Shown piece by piece: positions 42,868-53,716 of a stretch of 60,000 bases of DNA. Made by a program: the position numbers and the translations under genes. Numbering within the stretch: position 1 is the stretch's first letter; the number at the start of each line of letters is the position of its first letter. The stretch is from contig CM043953.1 of assembly GCA_014529385.2 (NCBI GenBank), forward strand, positions 97,107,842-97,167,841. Reading direction: 5' to 3'. Under the pieces are notes generated by a model. That model did not search any database and was not told the DNA's origin. It worked only from the letters and a program-made list of their open reading frames with translations. This DNA comes from Adiantum capillus-veneris. Its lineage: Eukaryota; Streptophyta; Polypodiopsida; Polypodiales; Pteridaceae.

Positions 42868-44008
42868 TGTGAGCGGGATGAAAACACACACAGCGCCTCT
42901 ATAACGACCCGACACACACTCTTGGGAAGATACACACACACACTATGGGGCACCACTCGGCTTACACAACACACCTGGGCGAGACAGGGAACACACCTCT
43001 GGAGTGAGAGGAGAGAGACTATCCACTTGCCCACTCCACACAGAGACGCACACACACACACACACACAAAAACTCAGCTCAAAAGAGGATAACTTCTGAT
43101 GTTTAGATACAATTGAGCTTGGCCAACACCAATGGGGCAAATAGCTCACACAATATGGGTAAAATAAGCCAGATACAATCACAAACTAGAGCAGAAACTT
43201 CGCTCATAGGAGAAACTTACACAGAAAAATAGCAGGAAAAGAGTGAGGAATTTGGCAAAATGGACAGCGCCATCGCGTCCGGAACGGCCCAAAACCCCAG
43301 TCTACAATGTCAAAGTGCTCAAATCCGACCTCGGATGAGCAGTTTACGGCCAAAACAGGCTCCAAAAACCCAAAAAACACACCTGCGGCTGTTCCTCCTC
43401 TCTTCTCCATGTTTTTTCTGGTCTTCTCTCTGTTTTTTTAGTTCCCACACTTAGCTTTATTACTTGGGCACCCTTGGCCTTTTAGATGACCTCAAACGGA
43501 CCCCGAACAGGCCAAAAACTGACCTCGCAGTGCATAGTTGTCACCTTTTTGCATCATTCGCACACCTGGCACTCAGCTTTTTTCCAATAATGCATCTCGC
43601 CACCACGTGAAGTGGCCCCAAAAATTGGTCCTAATGATGACCTTTCTGCATAACTCTCACCAGAAAACACCCACGTTGTGTCGGTCCTCATCCGCGTGCA
43701 AATATTGACCTCGTTTGCCCTCCTGACGCCACTAGATGCCATCTGACGCACCTGCTGACCTCACGTCGTCGGCCCGCGGATAGCTTCCTCAAGAAGTTTT
43801 ACGCGCTACCAACTTCACTTTATTGTAGAAAAAACACAATGGTACTAGTATCGGTGAAAATCGATGCACTATGTACATGCTGTCCTACCTGTACACATGT
43901 GGGCCCCACGTAACGACCTGGCTCTGGAAAATGGGCAATTCTTCATTTGATGCACCATGCATGTATATGTACATATGCGCAATCCCTTGCTCCAAAAAAC
44001 TCCTGACA
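42868..44008 (-). repeat. 5' LTR of the dual RNase H gypsy element
   Basis: Mate of 35298-36440 with about 20 differences, mainly transitions and a few changes near the sense start (43915-43990). Confidence 0.93.
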
Positions 44009-44422
44009 ACATTCCAAGAACATTGTTATTTGTGGAATTCCGGAAGAGAAGTTAGAGACACCTCTTTCTCTTGCCATTTTTATCGAACATTAACTCACTT
44101 TGGCATGTCTGGAGTTATGGTTTAGGGAGCACATAGAGTGGGTAAGCAAGGAGCTCCTCTCTCAGGAGAACGGCCAATTGTATGCACCATGTCGGATGAG
44201 AGCAAGAAAAAGATTATCCTTGATAATAGTTGGATCTATTTGAGGGATACAAAATTTTATGTATGTGAAGATCGCACTATTATAAGCAACAAAATATGTG
44301 TCGCAAGGCATACAGAGAAAAGAATAAGAAAAACAAGGAGATCTCTTACGAAGAAAATGTTCCCAAGGAGGAGGCAAGTTCCTCAAGCAAATAGGGATGC
44401 GCGACCTATGAGGCCGAGTTAA
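44009..44422 (+). pseudogene. LINE ORF1, 3' part (RRM-like)
   Basis: Resumes the interrupted ORF1 right after the target site with KNIVICGIPEE, a motif typical of LINE ORF1 RRM domains. A TAA near 44090 and a frame change follow; 44138-44422 then continues with a GKQGAP...RPIVCTM...KKKIILDNS...CEDRT pattern typical of the RRM end. It ends with TAA at 44420. Confidence 0.7.
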
Positions 44423-45247
44423 AATTGAAAATATGATTTTGGAATTGTAATGGATATCCATGGAATGCGGGGATCGGCATTGATGAGCTAACAAGAAAAG
44501 CCGATGTTGTACTTCTTGTTGGAACTTGGGAGCATGTTACACAAAGGATTAACGGCTTGGTGGATTACAATGTACATTCATTGATATGGTCAAAGAATCT
44601 CAAGAAACGAAGAGGGCAAGGAGGGGTAGCATGTATGGTTAAGAAAGGATTGGAAGATTTTGTATCAATTGTGAAAGAGCACAAGTACAAACATTATGTA
44701 TGGCTGAAATTATGACATCAAAAAGAGCACCCATTTTTGTAGCCGATGACTACATTCCTCATCATGATTCCCCCTTTTATGCTTGCATGGATAAAGATCA
44801 ACCATTTTTGGATTTAGAAGAGGACATTTTTGCTTATTTCAAAAGTGAAGGTAATGTTATTGTATTTGGGGATATGAATGCTCACACAAAAACATTGCAA
44901 CATGATACTACACAATTTGATATGCCATACATTTTCAAGGGAGTTGGAGGAATTTCACTTGTATGATCGTACATCAATGGATGAGAAAGAGCCATATCAC
45001 TTTGGAAAGTTGCTTTTACACAAACATGTGTAATAGCACGGGTATGCTCATTGCCAATAATGTATCTTTGTGGAGTAGAACCAATGAATTTACATGTAAG
45101 AAAACATAATGGGGATAGTGTGATTGACTTTATGCTACTCTCCAAAGTCATCATGTATCGCGTAAAGAGTTTTATGTTTGGCCAATGGACCCCAGAATCA
45201 TACCGTCGGACCTTATGTATTGACCTTGCATGTGGAGAAGCAACTTA
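44423..45247 (+). pseudogene. LINE ORF2 apurinic-type endonuclease
   Basis: FWNCNGYPWN near 44435, ADVVLLVGTWEH near 44495, RGQGGVACMVKKG near 44620, VIVFGDMNAHT near 44870 and VIDFMLLS near 45125 match the endonuclease/exonuclease/phosphatase fold that nicks target DNA. Frames change near 44710 and 44960. A TGA interrupts the start before WNCNG. Confidence 0.78.
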
Positions 45248-45311
45248 GTATGATAATCTCAGCCAAAGGGAAGAGAAAATATCGCTATGTATAGATTTCA
45301 AACGGGCACGA

Positions 45312-45990
45312 ATGTACATTGAAATGGTTGAGCAAAAGCTATGGATAACAAAGCTTCAATATGATGCACCATTGGAAACTAAATGGGAAGCTTTCAAGAG
45401 AGTTATTTGTTATTGTGCCAAAGAATGCTTTGCCATAAAGCATCTCCATTGTATCAACAAAGATAGATCACGCAAAAGGTGGTTTGATAAAGAATGTCAA
45501 GATGCTCAAAAGTCCTTGATAAAGCTTGATGCAGCTATGGACAAAGAAAACTATCAAAGTCATTTGAATACATATAAGGCATTGATTCAAAAGAAGAGAA
45601 GAAGATGGGAAGTAAAGCAACAACTTTTTCAAGTCCAAGGAAAGACACGTGCATGTGGAAGATTTTGGAGAAACTTGAGAGGCAAGTGGGTTGATAATTT
45701 TGGTAACTTGAGTCTTGTGGATATGTACACACATTGTAGGCAATTATATGGGCAACCAAATGTTGAAAAAAATGCCATTTTAAGATTCACTCACATGTAT
45801 TCCCTCTTTTCTTACTATTGAGAATGTATGCGGTGGGATTGAAAAGTTGGCCACTCGTCGCAAAGAGGGATCTCTTCAAGGTATCAAGCTAAAGATGATC
45901 AAATGGATGGGAGATTTTACCCATGAGTGTATGTATGATATGTTTAACCTTGCACTTCAACATGGTATGCCTTATGATTGGAGTACTAAT
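45312..45990 (+). pseudogene. LINE ORF2 linker between endonuclease and RT
   Basis: 169-aa frame rich in Lys/Arg/Trp (KRWFDKECQDAQKSL, RWEVKQQLF, GRFWRNLRGKW). This is typical of the region between endonuclease and RT in LINE ORF2; no catalytic motif. Confidence 0.6.
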
Positions 45991-46762
45991 TGGGTCAAGC
46001 CTTGCATAAAGGAGGGGATGTAAATAATGTAAACAAATACCGGAATATAATGATTGGGTCTCTTATGGAAAAGTTATTTGGGTGCATAATGGAGATGAAA
46101 GTGAGTTATTGGGCTGAAGAGAATGACAAGCTTGCAAAAGGACAAGCAAATTTTTGTCGATGCCATAACACCATTGATCATCTTGTCACTCTTCGTGTTC
46201 TCATGGAGGAAAGTCGGTTGAAAGGTAAGCGATTATATTTTTGTTTTGTGGACTTAAAGAAAGCCTTTGATATGATTCCACGAAAAAATTTGTGGAGAAG
46301 GATGGAAGAACTCCAAGTGCCAAGTGTGTTTATGCTTAAGGTTTCCCGAATCTATGAGAAGGTGATATGTCAATTGCGAATGGGAAGAGGAATTTCAAAT
46401 TTTTTTGTAAGAACTATTGGGGTTAAACAAGGATTTTTGTTTTCACCAACTCTCTTTGGTCTATGCATCGATCAATTGGAACAAATGGTACTTGACTTTA
46501 TGCAAGAAGAAGGCATCAAAGAGGTCACTATTTGCAAAGCGGTAATCATGCTTTTATTGTATGCGACCATGTAGTGCTTGTAGCACACACTTTAGAAGAT
46601 GCACAAAAACTTATGGTTGTCCTTGAGAACTTTTTCTTGCATAGTGGGTTGATTGTGAATGAATATAAAACAAAGGTTATGCTTGTGAAAACCAACCATA
46701 AGGAGAAGCCATGTATTGTGTACAACCATGAGACACTTGAAGTTGTTGAGAGCTTTAAGTAA
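45990..46762 (+). pseudogene. LINE ORF2 reverse transcriptase, catalytic motif lost
   Basis: GQANFCRCHNTIDHLVTLR, FCFVDLKKAFDMIPR (motif A Asp) and GVKQGFLFSPTLF (motif B) are clear. The motif C YADD is replaced: the sequence at 46555-46570 reads V-C-D-H in one frame, so the second Asp is His and Tyr/Ala are lost. A frameshift just upstream moves the rest (HVVLVAHTLEDAQK) into the next frame (46532-46762). Inactive. Confidence 0.85.
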
Positions 46763-47583
46763 GTTGGCTTTGAAGTTCCGTCCAATCACAAGCGGTATGA
46801 ATGTGCTATGCATCATTTGGAAGTAGAAAAGAGAGCATATTATGCATTTGAGAACATGTGTAATGCGGGAAAAATCAAGTGTTGGGTTCTCAAGAATTAC
46901 CTTTTTGATGCATTGGTGAGACCGGTCTTTCTTTATGGAGCTGAAGTGTGGGGCGGGAGCATCTCAAAGTCTACTTGGAAAGAGTTTGAGAATGTCCAAA
47001 TCAATTTTCTTACAAACTTTCTCCAAGTTAAGACACAAACACCATATATGCTCCTACTTCTTGAGTTGGGATCTCTTCCAATTGAGGTTATGGGCATGGA
47101 AAGGGTTGTGGAGTACATGATAAAGATGCGTCAAGACCCCTCACATCGACTTCCTACAATTCCATGGGAAGGAAGTAAAAAAGTTCAAAAGACCTATCAA
47201 AGAAAGATCTTGAGCACAGGATGGATGCAAGACATAAAGAAGTGGTTTGGGAGATGGGATGCATTACACTTGCTACATGATGCTTCAATTGACTCCCAAG
47301 TGAATGAACCTTTTCTACAATGCCAATGAATTATGGCTTGGGAGAAATCCGATGGGTCACACTTCATACATTACACCACCCATATTGCCCCCAACTACAA
47401 AACCATGTTCTTCCGTACTCACACTTACATGCTTGATTCTATCCCCTTGTCAGCAATACGCACTATCGCAGCCATTCGGCTTAGCTCCCATTTCCTTCAA
47501 TGCGACACAGGGTGTTGGGGCATTAGAGAAGAGTTTGCAAGGTCTCTATTTTTGAATTCCACACAAGTTCTATTACGTATTTA
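46763..47583 (+). pseudogene. LINE ORF2 C-terminal region
   Basis: Starts after a TAA at 46760. 46808-47329 reads KRAYYAFENMC, LVRPVFLYGAEVWGGS and TPYMLLLLELGSLPIE. After a TGA at 47327 it continues with HYTTHIAPNYKTMFF to 47583. No zinc knuckle is visible at the end; the expected cysteine region is degraded or truncated. Confidence 0.8.
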
Positions 47584-48108
47584 AACTTTTCAACCATCGC
47601 TCCTTATTTAAGATATTCGAGTTCAAATTATGACTCCAGGCTGAGAAAACCTAGAATTTAAAATTTATGATACAAAATTCTGACATGTTTAGCTATATGA
47701 AACACTCGCTAACTTATTGCAAGACTTATTTACTAATTGTAGAATTTTCTCTTACTACTATAAAGTTATTCTAAGATTGTAAAGTTTAACTAAGAATGTA
47801 AAGTAGTTTATCATTAAAGAATTAAATAAAATAAATATAAAGTCAAAAGATACACATGGACGGCAAATGAAGGTACATGGACTCACTTGGAATCACATAG
47901 GAGGGGACAAAGTGGGACACACAGTCACATATAAAGGAGAGGTTAGTCTTGAATAATCTTAATGAGGGGGGCTGTGTGTCCTTATCTCTTGATGATGAGG
48001 ACAAATTGGTCAAGCTGATGGGTACCACAAGGGAACCAAAAACGCGGATATGAATTTTTAATTTTTTCAATAAAATAAAATAAAAAAGCTGGATGTTTTT
48101 CAGTTTTG

Positions 48109-48118
48109 CTATAAATAG
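48109..48118 (+). promoter_or_regulatory. TATA-like box
   Basis: GCTATAAATAGAGC context, followed about 30-100 bases later by a repeat-rich leader. May be the promoter of the long LTR. Confidence 0.5.
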
Positions 48119-48231
48119 AGCATTCATACTCACACTTCAAACATAGAGATTGCCTGTATAGCACTCACGAAGTGCTGCCACTTCTCTTAGAGAGAAGGCA
48201 TCCACAAACCACTAAGAGAGCAAAAACTCTA

Positions 48232-48605
48232 GTGGATTAGTAAGGTACTATGTATTAATTAAGCATTCAATAAGCTCTAGAAATGATGTGTGTATTCTCT
48301 CGTACTCTAATCTTTCTAATGGATAAGTAAGATTCAATTAGTTTTAGAAAGGATGTATGTGTGTTCTCTTTTACTATAATCTCTTTAATAAATTAGTAAG
48401 ATTTAGTTAGTTTTAGAAAGGATGTGGGTATGTTCTCTCGTACTCTATACTCTCTAGTGGATTAGTAAGATTTAATTAGTTTTAAAAAGGATGTGTGTGT
48501 GTTCTCGTTTACTCTAATCTTTCTAATGGATTAGTAAGATTCAATTAGCTATAGAAAAGATGTGTGTGTGCGTTCTCTCTTACTCTAAATTTTATAATTA
48601 TACCT
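48232..48605. repeat. About 69-bp tandem repeat, five units
   Basis: Units start with GGATTAGTAAGATT-like sequence at 48234, 48321, 48390, 48459 and 48528. Spacing is 87 then 69, 69, 69. Each contains AGAAAGGATGTGTGTGTGTTCTC and ACTCTAATCTTTCTAAT. Confidence 0.85.
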
Positions 48606-49240
48606 ACTCTAGTTAGTACATCTTAATTATTAACTTATGCATAGTTAATTGAAAGTTAATACATAAGAGTACTTACCAAACTCTTATTTTGCATAATGAA
48701 ATTCTCATTCACCAATTTTATTATCAATTAGATTAATTAGTATAATACTAAGAATTGATTTAGTTGAAGTATAGAAATTGAAGTTAGAATTGGATTAGCA
48801 ATGTCATACATAAAAGTAATGCATTTCTAAACTTTCAATTTTGTAGTTTACACACTTAATTTTTGATTAGTTAAGATTAAGAAAGATTTTGATATATAGA
48901 AAGTAGGTGTAGTGCAATAACACTACGTGTGAATCCAAATTGGTGAAGGTTCAAATTACAAACTTTATTTGGAAAATTTTAGTAAAGTAATATTGAAGAA
49001 AAATACCAAGGTTACTTATATGTAAAAACGACCTTAGATTTCAAGGAAATTACTAGGAAAATTGACCAATTTAAAGTTCTAAGTGTAGAACCTAAGTGTA
49101 GTACAAAAGTTTGGCTCCAAAGCATGCTCGAACCCAAGGCGCTAATGATCATGAAGGTGATACAAGTAACGAAGGAACTTCTGCGGAACATGCTATGTCT
49201 CCACCAATCAGACCAATCGACCAATCAGAGCTATGGTACA

Positions 49241-50328
49241 TGTTAGTATTGCAGTTTTAAGTTATGCATCATTACATATGCAAGACCATAGATATATATT
49301 AATCACCTTAGGAAAGGAAAACATGGAATGAAACTAAGGGGCTTAACCCCAAGAAACTCGACATATGTATGATTAATAGGAAAGAATGTTTGGTTAAGCT
49401 GTTTTCCATAGGAAAGAATGTATGTCCAAAACTTTTGGTATGATTTCCCTTAAGACTCTCTACTTATTAGCGCTGGCATTAGGTGGAAATTGTTGAGGTG
49501 TGAGATGACATCCAGGGGGGCACAAATGATGCTACTGTGGGAGTACACCCAAGATGGTCCAGCTGGATACTACAGTTATGTTTTGCCATGGCATGAGGAT
49601 GACGCCCGGTTTGGCACCGTTCTCGCTGTGGCGGGAGTACGCCCAGGTTGGCATAGGGAGTACTTGTCAAGCGATATGGGACGCTCAGGATGACAAGGGT
49701 TTTTATGAATAATGTATATACTGATTGGACCTAATGGTGCAAGTAGAGATTCTTAAGTGAACCTAATCCAAAAGTCATTGGTTTAAAAATGAACTAATTC
49801 TTGCTTGATTAATGTTTGTAATATTGTTTGAAGGGCTATTTGAACAAATGAGTATCATAAATAAGGTAAAGGAACATGTATGGTGAAACAGTGTGGTAGT
49901 AATTAGGTAACAAAAGAAGGGTGAGTGCGGTGTGCAAAGTGGGAGAATGATACCCTCATGGTATCATTCTATGGACGGCTAGACCCAATGAGTCGGGTAA
50001 CTTTCCAATGCTAGAAGTTTTCCTTTTTTTTAAAGTCATAAATCTTAAAAGAGGAAAACCTTGGCGGTTGTGCTTCTTAAACATGAAAAAAAAGCACACA
50101 AGTTGGTCACTCTAAGGTTTATACTCTTAGATAATTGTTTATAGATAGTGTTTAGATAGGGTTATGGTGGTCATGCTCCGCCATAGTGAGATAGGACCAA
50201 TCCTTCACTAACGGTTCATGCCCGTGGCTATGTAGTAGCAAAGACAATGTCTGTTGGTTTTTATTTCTCAGGATTGGAGATCTATGAAAGGTACTCCGCT
50301 CCTCTCAAAAGGGAGTAGGGACCTCACA
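49241..50328 (+). repeat. LTR part repeated at 51903-52725
   Basis: TGTTAGTATTGCAG at 49241 and GTTAGTATTGCAG at 51903 begin two related copies sharing ATTAATCACCTTAGGAAAGG and the ATGATACCCTCATGGTATCA palindrome. The block ends CTCACA before the primer site. It shares the CTTAAAC block with 13340. Confidence 0.75.
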
Positions 50329-50329
50329 C

Positions 50330-50341
50330 TGGTATCAAAGC
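50330..50341 (+). promoter_or_regulatory. Primer binding site, initiator-Met type
   Basis: TGGTATCAAAGC, one change from the common TGGTATCAGAGC, one base after the LTR end. Confidence 0.85.
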
Positions 50342-50599
50342 CTAGGTTAAATCTTGGGAAGATTTTTAGATTGATCTTTGGATGTTGAAGGATGCGAATG
50401 TTTGAAATAATAGAAAAGCCTAGGAAAATTGTTTTGAATGTTTATATGGTATTGAGGATTGAACTTTCTTGATAGAAAAAAATGTTCATTCAGCCTACCA
50501 AGAGTTCCAGGTGTTCACCATCATGTTCAAAAATGTATGCCAATCATCAAATTATCAGTTTCAAAAGTTGGTGATGAGGATTTTGGATAAGGTGTTTGC

Positions 50600-51902
50600 A
50601 CCACCTAAATGAGTTGAGCGCGATGTAGAAGTGTGGCTTGAAGAGATGGAGAATTATTTTGCTGCTGGTACTACTTCCGATTATGAATCAATGTTGGCTA
50701 TGTTTCTTCTCATGGGGGATACCAAGCTTTGGTGGAAACAACACTCCAAAGATAACCAAGTAGATTAAAACACTCAAACTTGGGAAGACATTAGGTATGC
50801 TATCAAAGGATGTTATCTTCCACCTGCACATGAATCCCTTAAGATGAATGAATTATTCAACTTACATTGGAAGAATACTACAAATTTGCAACTGTTAGGC
50901 GCTATGCTCCATCAATGGCTGCAGATCAACAAGTAGCTCGTTTTTGCCAAGGGATAAATGCTCCTTTAAATACTCGTCTAGAAGCCATGAGGCCTATAAA
51001 TTTACAAGATGCTCTTTTAAGAGCTAAACCCTTAGCTAAAGAGATGGAAAACTATCAAAGGGGACGAAATGGAAATATAAGGAATGTTACAAGGAGAGGA
51101 CGACCTATGATGTGGAACCAAAGGCCAGTTCACCAAACTCATCCAATAGTCATAGCTTCAGCAACTGGAGCTCCAAATGCAGATCTTAGATGCTTTTAAT
51201 GCAACGAGCTAGGACGTTTTAGGAATGTATGTCCTAGGAGAGTCTCTGCAACAAATATACCTAATCGAGCCAAAGGGAGAGGTCAAATAATAAATCATGG
51301 AGGAAGAAATGGAGGATGAGGTCGAGGGCGCGGAATGGCTTCCAGAGTCAATGCTATCATAGGAGAACAAACATTGGGAGAAGAACAAGAGGAAAGAGAA
51401 ACTGTACATGCTGCAATTGATAACCCATGAGCAAGACAACAATATGCTATCATTCAAACACCTGCAAATCACCAAGGTGAAAAATTTGAGCTTCTTATTG
51501 ATTGTGGTAGTACTCATTCTTTCTTTTCACCTAAATGTTTAAGGAGGTTAGGACATAATCAACACCCTACAAGAAAGATGAGAGTTGAATTAGCCAATGG
51601 AAAGGAGGTGTTATCTCAGTACACTATCGGAAAAAAAGACTTCAAGTTGGGAGAATACTCTACTTTTTGAACATTACCCATAGGAATCTATGATGGAATT
51701 CTTGGAATGGATTGGTTAGCCAGTCATAAGGCCGATATCCTTTGTGCCCAAGGAAGTGTTACCTTTGTAGACAACCAAGGTCAGGAAGCCACTATTCAAG
51801 GCCAAAATGGATGACCAAAAGCTTACTTGGTCAAAGCTAATCGTCTTTTGAAAGGGTTATGCAAGGGACAACAAACTTTTGTAGTCAAACAAAACTGGAC
51901 AG
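50600..51902 (+). pseudogene. Gag and protease of the plus-strand gypsy remnant
   Basis: VWLEEMENYFAAGTTSDYESMLAMFLL and WWKQHSKDN lie near 50630-50760. After a frame change at about 50860, EEYYKFATVRRYAPSMAADQQVARF...LQDALLRAKPLAKEME follows. The zinc knuckle near 51195 has a stop inside and Arg instead of His. Protease LLIDCGSTHSFFSPK is near 51490 and GILGMDWLASHKADI near 51695. At least five internal stops are visible (TAA near 51198, TGA near 51318, 51428, 51669 and 51811). Confidence 0.82.
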
Positions 51903-52725
51903 GTTAGTATTGCAGTTTTAAGTTTGCATCATAGAATATGTGAGACCATAGACATGTATTAATCACCTTAGGAAAGGAAAACACGGACCAAGACCAAGGG
52001 GCCTAACCCCAGGAAACTTGACATATGTATGACAAGTAGTAAAGAAGGTTTGGTGAAGACTTTTTTTATAGGAAAGAATGCATGGCCAACACTTTCGATA
52101 TGGTTTCTGCCAAGGCTCTCTACTTATTAGCGCTGGCATTAGGTGACAATTGCTGAGGCGTGAGATGAAATCTAGGGTGTCACAATTGATATTGCGGTGG
52201 GAGTACACCAGGATGGCCTAGCTGGATACTGTAGTTACGTTTTGCCATGGCATGAGGATGACGCCCTGTTTGGCACCGTTGTTGCTGTAGCGGGAGTATG
52301 CCCAGGTTGGCACAAAAAGTACTTGTCAAGCGTTTTGGGATGCTTAGGATGACAAGGGTATTTATGAATAATGTATATACCGATTGGACCTAATCGTGCA
52401 AGTAGAGATTCTTAAGTGAACCTATTTAAAAGTCGTTGGTTTAAAAATGGACTACTTCTTTTTTGAATACTGTTTGAAGGGTTGTTTTAACGAACAAGTA
52501 TCATAAATAAGGTAAAGGAATAGTGTGGTAGTAATTAGGTAACAAAAGAAGGGTGAGTGCGATGTGGAAAGTGGGAGAATGATACCCTCATGGTATCATT
52601 CTATGGAGGGTGGAATCGATGAGTCCGGTAATTTTCCACCGCTAGAAGTTTTCTTTTTTTAATAATCTTAAATCTTAGACGAGAGGAACCTTGGTGGTTG
52701 TGCTTCTCAAACAGCTGGTGAATAT
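51903..52725 (+). repeat. Second LTR fragment
   Basis: Homologous to 49241-50090, starting abruptly after the protease and fading near 52725, where the CTTCTCAAACAGC form of the conserved LTR block is changed. Confidence 0.75.
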
Positions 52726-53716
52726 TCACAAGAACAAAGTCAGAATTATGAATGATCACGATATGTTCTTTTTTCCTTGAAACTATGTGAATAAACAAAA
52801 ACACTTGAATATGAATAAAGAAACTTGATAGTACTATACAAATAGCTTGAGTTGGCTGAAGCAGAAAAAATATATAGGTCATCAATGTATGTATATATGC
52901 AATGTCAATGTGTGTACATGATCAATCTATCTAAAATAGAACAAAATGCCACAATCCATCAGGCCAGAAGGAGGGGGGGGGGGGGGTAGGAAGCATGAAT
53001 ACCTTCAAGGAGGAGATGATGCTTTCTCTCTTTCCTTGTCTCCTTCCTGATCTCTCCCTCTCCCATGCAAAGCTATGGCTATGCTTGCATAGAAAGGCTA
53101 TGGAGTCTTTTGAGTTGAATCAAACATGTAGGGTTATGGAGAGCTTGCATGTGAATTTGAACAAAGTATGCATGTTTGTTCAAACCTATAGGAGTTGAAC
53201 GTTGCGCGAAGGATGAGAATATCAAGCCACACATAAAGTGTCCCTAGAATACAAGGAAGGCGACAAGGGGGCTCTTGCAAAAGATAGTAAACATGATGCC
53301 GAGGAGGGTCTTGGGCATTTTTTGACACTGCATCATGGAGAACCAAACTCTATGCTATGTCCTAGGAGCTTTGGATGCCACTCTACATGTCTACAAAATT
53401 TCCACACCATAGAAAATCCCTTCTTTTCTCATTTGAGCGATCTTTGGGGTATTTGTTTGGGGCTGGGCTAGATTCCCACACACCATAAAGGACGGTTCTT
53501 ATGTAAGGAGATGATCTCGATATACGGATTAAAAAAAAGAATCAAGAAGCATGATAGACCCACCGTGAACCTAGGACCTCTCAAGGGCTTGTTAAGCCAA
53601 ACATTTTATTGGTACAACTCTCAAGGAGGGTGGATTTTGACAACTAATTTGGCTAAGAGATTGAATTTTTCTTTTGAAAGGCTTTATTCCAAAAATTAAT
53701 GGAATAGTGGTCGCAT
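52726..53716. other. No recognisable gene
   Basis: A run of 14 G lies at 52973-52986. Short frames of 60-80 codons occur on both strands without any motif. AT-rich spacer, possibly decayed repeat. Confidence 0.5.

Larger units (their letters stand above)
35298..44008 (-). mobile_element. Nearly intact Ty3/gypsy element with dual RNase H
   Basis: LTRs at 35298-36440 (1143 bp) and 42868-44008 (1141 bp) differ at about 20 places by eye, about 98% identity. Interior: PBS 42845-42862, small ORF 42147-41905, one uninterrupted gag-pol 41820-36469, PPT 36441-36456. Flanks read ACGT before 35298 and ACAT after 44008; one C-to-T type change would make them a 4-5 bp target duplication. The insertion splits LINE ORF1. 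This is the youngest-looking LTR element in the window and may be competent. The RNase H arrangement fits the Tat lineage. Confidence 0.93.
34540..47583 (+). mobile_element. LINE (non-LTR retrotransposon), split by a gypsy insertion
   Basis: LINE parts are 34540-35297 and 44009-47583. A TATATAAG-containing, CT-rich 5' region precedes ORF1 at 34734. ORF1 (coiled coil, then RRM-like part) is broken at 35297/44009 by the minus-strand gypsy. ORF2 has endonuclease (from 44430), RT (45990-46762) and a C-terminal region to 47583. The 3' end has no poly(A) tail in view and stops near 47583. Many stops and frameshifts: dead copy. Confidence 0.88.
47600..52730 (+). mobile_element. Plus-strand gypsy remnant: LTR, PBS, gag, protease, second LTR fragment
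   Basis: A long LTR ends with CTCACA at 50328 and is followed by a Met-type primer site at 50330-50341. Gag and protease remnants run from 50500 to 51900. At 51903 the sequence switches to a copy of LTR sequence homologous to 49241-50090 up to about 52725. RT, RNase H and integrase are absent, so recombination or deletion joined protease to an LTR segment. The LTR start is unknown; it may begin near 47600 or at TGTTAGTATT (49241). Confidence 0.72.
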
